DNA from: Micavibrio_B sp964399985
Lineage (GTDB): Bacteria > Pseudomonadota > Alphaproteobacteria > Micavibrionales > Micavibrionaceae
DNA: 64,000 bases
Direction: 5' to 3'
Assembly (NCBI GenBank): GCA_964399985.1
Contig: CAYNRY010000002.1
Coordinates: forward strand, 62,001-126,000
The translations under genes were made by a program, and so were the position numbers. Shown here one piece after another: positions 54,699 through 62,586 of this stretch (position 1 is its first letter; each line of letters opens with the position of its first letter). The notes under the pieces were generated by a model. That model did not search any database. It saw nothing but the letters and a program-made list of their open reading frames with translations, and had not been told where the DNA came from.

Positions 54699-56387
54699 TT
54701 ATGGTGCTTCGGTATCGGTTCTAGGCGTCATGCGCTGTTTCACCATTTTTTCCCGCTCCCTGATTTTCATCTCGAGAAGCACGGCCAGCAGCACCTCCCG
54801 CCTTTTTACGACCTGAGCGAAATCGTTTTGCTGCTGTAATTTGATCGCCTGAATTGCCGCTTTCTGGCGTTTTACATTGGAAGGCGTGTCCACCAGATTG
54901 ATATAAAAAGCCGGAGCCTGAAAGATCTTCTTCGTCAAAACTTCCATTTGGGCGTAATAGCTCGGTTTTTCGCCCAAAAGATATTTGGCATTGGCATCCG
55001 TCAAGCCTAGCGACTGCATCAGTCTATTCATAAATTCATAGGACCCTGCACTGCCTTTCGATTTTTCGGCAATTTGGGATACGAACGTGTTTTTCGCGAC
55101 CGAGCGGATCGCCTGTATCGATCTGAATTGGCTGTTATTATTTATGTACCCTTCCTTATCCGGCCCTTTATTGGCCGGCCTGGAAGGAAAAAGATGTTCA
55201 GCCATGGTCAGAATATCGGATGACACATCGGTTGCCGCGTCTTCAGAAAAACTTGCATCGAGCGTCAGGGGCGTATCTATGGAATTAGCGTAGTCGACAT
55301 CCTTGTTATACCGCGTATCGCTCTTATTTTTCTTACAATTTAGCGCAAAATTCCCGCTGGCCGGGTCGCAATTGCTTCCCCTGAAACTTCCCATCGATGT
55401 TTGATTGGGATTCTTACTGCTATTGATCGTATTGAGCGATCTCATTTCATTGCTTTGAAGAGCACTCATCAAAGCCCCTTTATTCGTGGTCGTTGCCATA
55501 TCAGATGCGGCCAGGCCTTGGCTCAAGCTTCCATAGCGGCAAAGCGGCTCGCTGGGCAGGTAATTGCGCGCGGCCTTCGCTTGCCCTTCTTGGATCGCGC
55601 GGATAGATCCGCTCTGGGCCTGCGATTGAAAAAATGAACCGATCATCGTCGTTTGCCGCTGAATCGCCTGATTGAGCTGATTGCCGAGTTGATGGGCGCC
55701 GGTGATCCAGCTTTCTTCAATCATTTTTGGCGGCACGTCGACGCCATAAGCAGCAGGGGGAAGCGAGACATCGATCAAAGCGGTTTCAAAGGATTCGATT
55801 ATTTTCAAATCAGCCTTTTTTTCCGGCTGGCTTGTAATGACGATCGAGACCGGCGCGAAAGGCCTCATCGTGCGCGGACAGCAATTTTCCTCGACATTGA
55901 TGATATTCGCCATGATACGGGACGGCTCATCGATCAAACTTTTGATCGATCTTGCCGACCCGGCGAAATAACCATTTTGATTGGCGATCAAGGCCTGCGA
56001 ATCCTCTGAGGAAACATTGACGACGATACTCGCCGCCCGCGTTGCATTACCGCGCACGGCCACGGTTCCGGTAAACGGATCGATAGAAATTAAAATATTA
56101 TTGGATACGGTTTTATTGCCGGCACTTTTGACCTGATACGACAGCGTAAAAGAAAGATTATTATCCGGCGCGTATTTTAGCTTGTTAAATAAAACGCTTC
56201 CGGTCGGAGAGGAGGTAACACTGAAATTTTGCTTTGGCCCCGTCGACAACGTCACCGCCTGATTGGGCGCCATGCCCTGTCCTTGCACGCTTAGAAAAGC
56301 CGCGCTTTGTGCCGGCATCGCACCGGCGCAAAGAAATGCCGCCATCATTGGCAAGATATATAAAATACGGGGCAGGTTTTTAATCAT
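54699..56387 (-). CDS. Exported paralog family member 1, with beta-domain N-terminal extension
   Basis: 562 residues. Signal peptide (1-29), then a unique ~130-residue beta-rich region (Ig/cadherin-like appearance: ISIDPFTGTVAVRGNAT), CC at 169-170, then the shared family domain: GSFFQSQ, PSEPLCRYGSLSQGLAAS (278-295), a Cys pair CDPASGNFALNC, LTLD, and the C-terminal block YYAQMEVLTKKIFQAPAFYI...NV. The C-terminal end is helical and charged. Unknown function, probably periplasmic or secreted. 7 bp downstream of member 2 in the same operon. Confidence 0.85.
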   Translation of the reverse strand: MIKNLPRILYILPMMAAFLCAGAMPAQSAAFLSVQGQGMAPNQAVTLSTGPKQNFSVTSSPTGSVLFNKLKYAPDNNLSFTLSYQVKSAGNKTVSNNILISIDPFTGTVAVRGNATRAASIVVNVSSEDSQALIANQNGYFAGSARSIKSLIDEPSRIMANIINVEENCCPRTMRPFAPVSIVITSQPEKKADLKIIESFETALIDVSLPPAAYGVDVPPKMIEESWITGAHQLGNQLNQAIQRQTTMIGSFFQSQAQSGSIRAIQEGQAKAARNYLPSEPLCRYGSLSQGLAASDMATTTNKGALMSALQSNEMRSLNTINSSKNPNQTSMGSFRGSNCDPASGNFALNCKKNKSDTRYNKDVDYANSIDTPLTLDASFSEDAATDVSSDILTMAEHLFPSRPANKGPDKEGYINNNSQFRSIQAIRSVAKNTFVSQIAEKSKGSAGSYEFMNRLMQSLGLTDANAKYLLGEKPSYYAQMEVLTKKIFQAPAFYINLVDTPSNVKRQKAAIQAIKLQQQNDFAQVVKRREVLLAVLLEMKIREREKMVKQRMTPRTDTEAP

Positions 56388-56394
56388 CCGCTAT

Positions 56395-57639
56395 TTAATT
56401 CCTGTCCATCAAGGCTTGCGCATCATCCTGATACTTGGCAACTTCCAGCTCGACAATCAGCGATAAAAGCATTTCAGATCGAATGATGCTGTCAAAAATA
56501 TCCCTTTGCTGCATTAACCCGAAAGACTGCATCGCCGCATATTGACGGTCCACATTAGTCGGGTTTTCCATCAAGTTGATATAGAAAGAAGGGCTTTGAT
56601 AAAGCTTCTTCGTCAGCACTTCCATCTGTGCATCATAGCTTGGCGCTTTTCCAAGATATGTGTCGATATCCGTATCCTTGATGCCCAGCTCTTTCATGAT
56701 ATTCTGGACATAGGGCGTGGAGCCTATCGCCTTGCCCGAAGAATCCGCGCCGCTTCCGCGGGCCTTCATCGAGACGAGCGTATTGAAAGAGTTCTCCGCC
56801 ACGCTGCGCTTGGCAACCAGGGCCCGCATATCCATGACGGCAAGGCGTGCATCGTTCAAAGCGCCATCACCTTGCAAGTCGCCGGTCTTGGGTCTCGGGA
56901 AAAGGTCACTGGCAAAAATATTGTCGGCCAGCGCCAGAATATCCTGTTCATCATCCGTCGCGACAGCGCCTGAGTTGCCAAAATCAATATCGAGCGTCGA
57001 CTTGGAATCAAAAGTTTTCACATAGTTGATATCGGCATTCAAAAACCGGTCTTCGCCATTGGTCTGGCAAAGCTTGGAGTTTTCTCCGCCATTATCCGCC
57101 TTGTCGCAATAGCGCGTCAGGACGTTTCTGGTTCTCGCCTTAATATCATCCTGACTGCCCCCCGCTGCCGCCGTATTGGTCTGACCAAGCTGGCGAGACA
57201 AGGATCTGTCCATTAGAAACAAACGATTCGTCCGTGCTTTTTCTTCCGATGCGGCAAGGCTCAGGCTTAAACTGCCATAGCGGCACAGCTGCTCGCTCGG
57301 CGCATAATTGCCAGCTGTTTCCGCCGTCAATTCCTGCAACATGCGTTGTTTTTCTATCTGGCCTTGCGCATTGACGAAACTGCCAAGCTGGGTCGATTGA
57401 TTGACAAGGCCTTTATTGATGTCATTCGACATGGATACCAGCGCCGGCTCCATTTTTTTCTTCCAGAATGTATCGACCAGCCATTTTTCATGCAGGTCGA
57501 TTTCCGCCTTGATGGCGTTTCTGATCGCCGTGCAAGTGCAACAGCCTGCGCATGCTGTCGAGCCGAGAGCGTTGGCATCCTTGAAAGGCAGAATGACCGC
57601 CGCTACCAACAGTCCGAGAATCCAGATTTTTATTTTCAT
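56395..57639 (-). CDS. Exported paralog family member 2
   Basis: 414 residues with signal peptide (cleavage near residue 25) and a Cys-rich start (Cys30, 33, 34, 36: CAGCCTC). Then the family pattern: ISNDINKGLVNQSTQLGSF, SEQLCRYGSLSLSLAASE (116-133), Cys pair YCDKADNGGENSKLC, LDIDF, KARGS, and YDAQMEVLTKKLYQSPSFYI with NVDRQYAAMQ and RSEMLLSLIVEL. SD GAGGAAAGA before the ATG. Family role unknown; disulfides likely. Confidence 0.87.
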   Translation of the reverse strand: MKIKIWILGLLVAAVILPFKDANALGSTACAGCCTCTAIRNAIKAEIDLHEKWLVDTFWKKKMEPALVSMSNDINKGLVNQSTQLGSFVNAQGQIEKQRMLQELTAETAGNYAPSEQLCRYGSLSLSLAASEEKARTNRLFLMDRSLSRQLGQTNTAAAGGSQDDIKARTRNVLTRYCDKADNGGENSKLCQTNGEDRFLNADINYVKTFDSKSTLDIDFGNSGAVATDDEQDILALADNIFASDLFPRPKTGDLQGDGALNDARLAVMDMRALVAKRSVAENSFNTLVSMKARGSGADSSGKAIGSTPYVQNIMKELGIKDTDIDTYLGKAPSYDAQMEVLTKKLYQSPSFYINLMENPTNVDRQYAAMQSFGLMQQRDIFDSIIRSEMLLSLIVELEVAKYQDDAQALMDRN

Positions 57640-57655
57640 TCTTTCCTCGCCGATC

Positions 57656-58906
57656 TCATCGTTCTTCCACGATGTCGTCCAGTGTTTTGCGTGATTGAAG
57701 CTGGACCAGAAGGGCCAGTAGCATTTCCGAACGCCTCATCGAATTATAAAGATCACGATCCTGCATGACCTCGATCCCCGCCATGGCGGCGCTTTGGCGC
57801 GCGACATTGGTTTTACCTTCCATCAGATTGATATAGAAAGTCGGATCCTGATAAAGTTTCTTGGTCAGCACTTCCATTTGCGCCGAATAGCTGGGGTTGT
57901 CATCGATAGCGTATGTCAGGCCACTTGACCCAACGCCGAGCTGTTTCATCAAAGCCTGGAAATATTCCTTGCCCTTGCCGCTACCCTTGCTTTTCATCCC
58001 CGTGATGGCGGCGTAACTGTTTTGCGCTACGCCGCGCGCGCCCGCCACAGATCTAACCTGCCGATAGGTATTTTCACCTTTGGGCGTTTTCATCTGACCG
58101 GGCGTCGGTCTTCCCGACATTTGTTTGTGACCGTATAAATTATATCCCAAAAGAGTGAGACTTTGTTCTTCAGCCGTTCCGTCTTCGCCGGAGGAGCTTG
58201 TATTCAGCGTACCCACACTATCGACTGTGCGGGCGAAATTAAGATCGCTGTTGATACGCTGATCGCGCGGTACATCGGCGAAACTCCGCTGCGGATTCGT
58301 TCCGCACATCAGGGTCAGACCCGGCTCTCCGCCGCAAGTCTCCTTGATGACTTCTTCCATCCTCATCGCCAGATCGTTCGCCGCGCCGGCTTGCGCAGCG
58401 GTTCCGCGTGCGCCAATTTCGCGTTGCATACTGCCTGTTGCCGATGAAGCCTGAGAAATCCGGCTCTTCATGTCATCGGCGGCCAGGCTTTGACTTAAAG
58501 TCCCGAAACGGCAAAGCGATTCACTCGGCAGATAATTACGCGCCGCCTCGGCGGTTCCTTTTTGAAGGCTGGAGATAGACCTGTTATTTTCCTGCGCCTG
58601 CAAGAATGTGCCCAGCGCTGTCGCCTGACGGATAATGCCTTGCTTGACGTTATATTCCACCGCCTTCAGTCCCGGCTGGATGGTTTTTTCCCAATAGGTT
58701 TTGAAAAGATAGGAATCCTTGCCCCCGCCGCCGCGCCGATGGATGTCCATATATAATTTCAGATTGTCTTTCGTTGATCCGCAATTCCCGTCAACATTTC
58801 GGGTACAGGCATCCGCAATATTTTGCGCATGCGCCGGCATAGCGCTCGCTAAAACCGTAAACGTCAAAACAATCAAAGATATCTTTTTATAGCCTTTAAC
58901 TATCAT
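57656..58906 (-). CDS. Exported paralog family member 3
   Basis: 416 residues; signal peptide MIVKGYKKISLIVLTFTVLA with cleavage after AHA. Family pattern: RQATALGTFLQAQ, SESLCRFGTLSQSLAADD (129-146), Cys pair TCGGEPGLTLMC, LNFARTVDS, MKSKGSG, and YSAQMEVLTKKLYQDPTFYI...NVARQSAAM, RRSEMLLALLVQL. ATG at 58906 overlaps the upstream stop (ATGA), so it is coupled to member 4. Unknown function. Confidence 0.87.
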   Translation of the reverse strand: MIVKGYKKISLIVLTFTVLASAMPAHAQNIADACTRNVDGNCGSTKDNLKLYMDIHRRGGGGKDSYLFKTYWEKTIQPGLKAVEYNVKQGIIRQATALGTFLQAQENNRSISSLQKGTAEAARNYLPSESLCRFGTLSQSLAADDMKSRISQASSATGSMQREIGARGTAAQAGAANDLAMRMEEVIKETCGGEPGLTLMCGTNPQRSFADVPRDQRINSDLNFARTVDSVGTLNTSSSGEDGTAEEQSLTLLGYNLYGHKQMSGRPTPGQMKTPKGENTYRQVRSVAGARGVAQNSYAAITGMKSKGSGKGKEYFQALMKQLGVGSSGLTYAIDDNPSYSAQMEVLTKKLYQDPTFYINLMEGKTNVARQSAAMAGIEVMQDRDLYNSMRRSEMLLALLVQLQSRKTLDDIVEER

Positions 58907-60207
58907 TGGCTTTTCACCAGTTGCTTGTCCATGCCGCCTTGCGAGCGCGACAGGTATATTTCAAGAAGCGTCGCCATCAACATTTCACTGCGCTGGATCG
59001 ATTTCGCAATATCTCTTTGCTGCATAAGCTCGAGCGATTTCATCGCCGTTTGCTGGCGATCGACATTGCTGGAGCCTTCCATCAGATTGGCGTAGAAAAC
59101 GGGGCTTTCATATAGTTTGCGCGTCAGGGCTTCCATTTGGGCGTAATAGCTGGGGTTCTCGCCGACAAATGCTTCGGCCTGCTGCTTGGATATACCAAGC
59201 TCGATCATCAGGTTTTTTGTATAGGTCGCGCTGGCCGGCGTTCCTTTTGCTTTTAAAGCCGCCAGTGAAGAAAATGAATTACCGGCAACCGCGCGTTTGG
59301 CGATAACGGAGCGAAGAAGCATATATTTGCGCATTTCTTCGCTGATACCGTCTCCGCTCAGTCCGGATGTGACATTCGGCACGTTATTGATCAGATCATG
59401 TCCGTATAAATTATCCGCCAAGGCGTCAATGGCTGCTGTATCGTCGCTATTTCCTTCCGGACCGATATCCAGAGTCAAAGGCGACGCGACCGTCATGCCG
59501 AAATTGATGTCTTTATTATAGAGAACATCTCTGGATCCCTGACAGACGCCGCCGCTTCCTTGTCCCTGACTGTAATCGCTCGGATCGCAGAAGGAAGATT
59601 TATATTGCAGCCAGCGTGCGTATTTATCGGCATCCTGGCCACGGGATACGCCTTTTTTATTGTCATCGCCCTTGATATTTACGGAGGAAGCCATGCCTTG
59701 CACCAATAGCTGGCGGTCGATGGATTGCTTGGCCATTTGGAATTTAATCGTTTCGGTATCGGCTTCACTTGCGGCGAGCCCCTGAGACAAAGTAGCAAAA
59801 CGGCATAAAGCTTCACTGCCGGAATATTTATTGGCGGCAGACGCCGCGCCTTTCTGGACGGCGGCAATCGAGGCATTCGTGTTTTGCCCGTTCATAAAAC
59901 TGCCGCGACTGGTGGTTTGAAGCTGGATCGCCTTATTTATATCATTGGAAATCGCAACTATCTTCGACTCGATCAACGGCCATAAATTTTCCAGATAGCG
60001 TTTATTCAATGAATTCGCCCCAGCCGTTCCCCTGAATTGTTCTTCCAAAATAATTTTTGGTCCATTATTCGGGCAGCAATTCGGGCATGCTTTGCTGCAG
60101 AAAGGGTGGCGAGTGAAATTGGTCGTCGCCGAGGCTGGAACCGGCGCGGAAAAAAATAGAAAAGTCAGGCTCATTACACCAACCCGCAGAGCTTTTTTCA
60201 GGCTCAT
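58903..60207 (-). CDS. Exported paralog family member 4 (first gene of the leftward operon)
   Basis: 434 residues from ATG at 60207, giving a clean signal peptide (MSLKKALRVGVMSLTFLFFS, cleavage near ASA); a GTG at 60255 would add 16. Mature N-terminus has Cys37, 41, 44, 45 (CSKACPNCC), like member 2. Family pattern: ISNDINKAIQLQTTSRGSFMN, SEALCRFATLSQGLAASE, Cys pair FCDPSD...VC, LTLDIG, YYAQMEALTRKLYESPVFYA, NVDRQQTAMK, RSEMLMATLLEI. Probably the closest to an ancestral member, together with 2. Divergent from icmL. Confidence 0.86.
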   Translation of the reverse strand: MSLKKALRVGVMSLTFLFFSAPVPASATTNFTRHPFCSKACPNCCPNNGPKIILEEQFRGTAGANSLNKRYLENLWPLIESKIVAISNDINKAIQLQTTSRGSFMNGQNTNASIAAVQKGAASAANKYSGSEALCRFATLSQGLAASEADTETIKFQMAKQSIDRQLLVQGMASSVNIKGDDNKKGVSRGQDADKYARWLQYKSSFCDPSDYSQGQGSGGVCQGSRDVLYNKDINFGMTVASPLTLDIGPEGNSDDTAAIDALADNLYGHDLINNVPNVTSGLSGDGISEEMRKYMLLRSVIAKRAVAGNSFSSLAALKAKGTPASATYTKNLMIELGISKQQAEAFVGENPSYYAQMEALTRKLYESPVFYANLMEGSSNVDRQQTAMKSLELMQQRDIAKSIQRSEMLMATLLEIYLSRSQGGMDKQLVKSQ

Positions 60208-60444
60208 GACGATATTTCGGTCAGGCTTGCTGGCTTTTTGTTTCAAACTATACACCCTCGGTCAGCGGATTTTAGCGCCGCTGTCTAATGCGATTATTCT
60301 AGCACGAGTTTTTGATAAAAGGCCAGAACCTGATAAGTATCCGATATTTAAGTCATCTTCTCTAGGCGCTGCGCCCGATCTCTGGTAGATTTCCAAACCG
60401 ATTCACCGTTATGATATATTAAGTGTCAATCCAAGAGATCTGTT
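60208..60444. promoter_or_regulatory. Divergent promoter region of the secretion locus
   Basis: 237 bp between the leftward paralog operon and rightward icmL. Contains a short inverted repeat CAGCGG...CCGCTG (60263-60283) and an AT-rich TATGATATATT (near 60410) that could be a -10 box for the rightward operon. No clear activator site could be identified. Confidence 0.35.
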
Positions 60445-61182
60445 ATGTCTGATGTCCCTGCCAACCCAGCCCGACCCGCCAGCAAGACGGCTTCATCCGG
60501 TCCGCGCCCTTCGAGTGGAAAGGGCAAACCTGAAATCCCCGTGGCTGACGGCGAAGAAGTAGCCGGTGGACTGGGCGCTGTCGTCATCCGCAATGAGTTT
60601 TACCGCGACGGATACCGCACTCTTCTTAAGATAGCTCTGCTGGAAGGCGTTGTCATAATAGGCCTTATTTTAGCGATGTTCTATGTAGTTTCCACCAATA
60701 AGCCGCAAGATCGTTATTTCGCCACGACCAATGACGGGCGTTTAGTCCCCATGGTGTCATTGAATGAGCCGAATCTAAGCACGCCGGCGCTTATGTCATG
60801 GACCGCCCAGGCTGCCACCGAAGTTATGACATTTGGTTTCCATGATTATCGTCGCCGCCTTCAGGAAGCGTCGCGTAATTTTACCCGTATTGGCTGGGCG
60901 AGTTTCACGACTGCGCTTGAAAAATCCAGAATTATGGAATCAGTCGAGCAGAACCAGCAGGTTTTGACAGCCGCCCCGACCAGCGCACCTGTTTTGATTT
61001 CAGAAGGTATCGTCAATGGCCGCTACCAGTGGCAAGTTGAGTTGCCAATGGTTATCACCTATCAGGCAGGGTCTTTGAAACGGGCGGATAATCTTGTGCT
61101 GACACTTTTGATCGTGAGGGTTTCCAAACTCGAAAGTCCCAATGGCGTCGGCATCGAGCAATGGATCGCCCAACCAAGATAA
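60445..61182 (+). CDS. icmL: Type IVB core component IcmL/DotI
   Basis: 245 residues. A Pro/Ser/Gly-rich cytoplasmic N-terminus (1-45), one membrane helix (about 62-82), and a periplasmic domain with the IcmL pattern: DRYFATTNDGRLVPMVSLNEPNLS, FHDYRRRLQEASRNFTRIGW and GRYQWQVELPMVITYQAG. IcmL/DotI is an inner-membrane component related to VirB8. First gene of the rightward operon and followed by icmK and icmE, as in Legionella. Confidence 0.92.
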   Translation: MSDVPANPARPASKTASSGPRPSSGKGKPEIPVADGEEVAGGLGAVVIRNEFYRDGYRTLLKIALLEGVVIIGLILAMFYVVSTNKPQDRYFATTNDGRLVPMVSLNEPNLSTPALMSWTAQAATEVMTFGFHDYRRRLQEASRNFTRIGWASFTTALEKSRIMESVEQNQQVLTAAPTSAPVLISEGIVNGRYQWQVELPMVITYQAGSLKRADNLVLTLLIVRVSKLESPNGVGIEQWIAQPR

Positions 61183-61314
61183 AGCTATGATAAAGTTTTT
61201 GCCCGCCGTTTAATTATTTGATTGTATTTGATAGATGACTTTAATCATTGAAAAAGCTATGGTCTTTCGGAAAAGCTGTCGCAATAATATGGGCTATGTT
61301 CCCCTGGTGTGTAG

Positions 61315-62586
61315 ATGACCGAGACTGGTAAAAATTTAAATCGTATCCTGCTGACCGGGATTACCGCTTTTCTGGCTTCAACCGCCATGGCAAATCTTCC
61401 CGCTTTCGCACAGGCCGCATCCGCGCAAGCCGCCGCGACAACTCAAACGCCGTCCCCGGCTACTTTGCAAGCTCCAGCTGATCCTGTCTCCAGCCTCGAC
61501 CAGCAAAGCAGTCTTCAGGGCACCGGCGACATAGAATTATCACAGCCGGATACGGCTACAGCACCGGCGACAACTTCGACCACTACTCAAGCCGTGCAAC
61601 CTTCGCAACAACCCAATGTCCTGACAAAAGCCACAAATTCTCTTCCTTCTTCAGCCATTCTTGACCGACTGACAGGAAATCAAAACACAGATAACGCGCA
61701 GGAAGTTTCCGCCCCGCCGCTCGAAGCGCCGCCGGGACTGGATTTGCCGCTTAGCGATTTGCCGGAAGGTAAAACGGACGAACAAAAAGAAGCCGAGATT
61801 CGCCAACAGGCTTTCGGCGCGGCGTCCAGCGGCCTGATGCCGATGAAGACCGACGAGATCCGCAAATTGCTGGAAATGTATGACGAAACCCAGCAAGCTG
61901 TTCAGACACCTATTTATCCAAATCCAAAACCTGAATCGACATTCCAGACCATTTCGCTCGAGCCGGGAACTCCTCCGGTCGAGATTAAAACAGCTGTCGG
62001 CCATGTGACCACCTTAAGCATCGTTGATGCGTCCGGCCAGCCTTGGCCGATACAGGATATTAGCTGGGCTGGCAATTTCGAAGTGTTGCAACCGGAGACA
62101 GGCTCTAACATGCTGCGCATTACGCCGATGGCCGATTTCGCTTTCGGCAATGTTTCGATGCGTCTGGTCGGCCTTAATCCGCCCGTTATTTTTACCATGC
62201 TGACCGATCGCAAGAGCGTTCAGGTCCGCGCCGACGTGCAGATTGCCGAGCTCGGCCCGAATGGCATTGCCCCGCCGATCCAGCGTCAGGTTACGACAAC
62301 GGCGGGCGACCAGTCCCTCACGACCATTCTTGAAGGTGTTCCCCCGACTTCTGCCAGCAAACTTAAAGTCGATGGTATCGATGGCCGTACAACCGCCTAT
62401 GAATCGGGCGGCGTTACCTATGTCAGAACACCGTATACCCTTCTTTCCCCGGCATGGGATTCATCCGTTCGCTCCGCCGATGGCACGAATGTCTATGCGA
62501 TGAAATTCACACCCGTCCTCTTGCTGTCAGACAAAGGTAAGATGGTCCGTGCGCAATTAAAGAAAGCCGATACATCCGATGAATAA
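61315..62586 (+). CDS. icmK: Type IVB outer-membrane core protein IcmK/DotH
   Basis: 423 residues. Signal peptide (1-33, cleavage after AFA), a Thr/Ala/Gln/Pro-rich linker (35-130), then the conserved DotH domain: RQQAFGAASSGLMPMKTDEIRKL, IYPNPKPESTFQTISLEPG, and repeated beta strands to the end (VGHVTTLSIVDASGQPW). DotH with DotC, DotD and DotG forms the outer core. No lipobox is seen. It overlaps icmE (ATG at 62579 precedes its stop). Confidence 0.92.
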   Translation: MTETGKNLNRILLTGITAFLASTAMANLPAFAQAASAQAAATTQTPSPATLQAPADPVSSLDQQSSLQGTGDIELSQPDTATAPATTSTTTQAVQPSQQPNVLTKATNSLPSSAILDRLTGNQNTDNAQEVSAPPLEAPPGLDLPLSDLPEGKTDEQKEAEIRQQAFGAASSGLMPMKTDEIRKLLEMYDETQQAVQTPIYPNPKPESTFQTISLEPGTPPVEIKTAVGHVTTLSIVDASGQPWPIQDISWAGNFEVLQPETGSNMLRITPMADFAFGNVSMRLVGLNPPVIFTMLTDRKSVQVRADVQIAELGPNGIAPPIQRQVTTTAGDQSLTTILEGVPPTSASKLKVDGIDGRTTAYESGGVTYVRTPYTLLSPAWDSSVRSADGTNVYAMKFTPVLLLSDKGKMVRAQLKKADTSDE

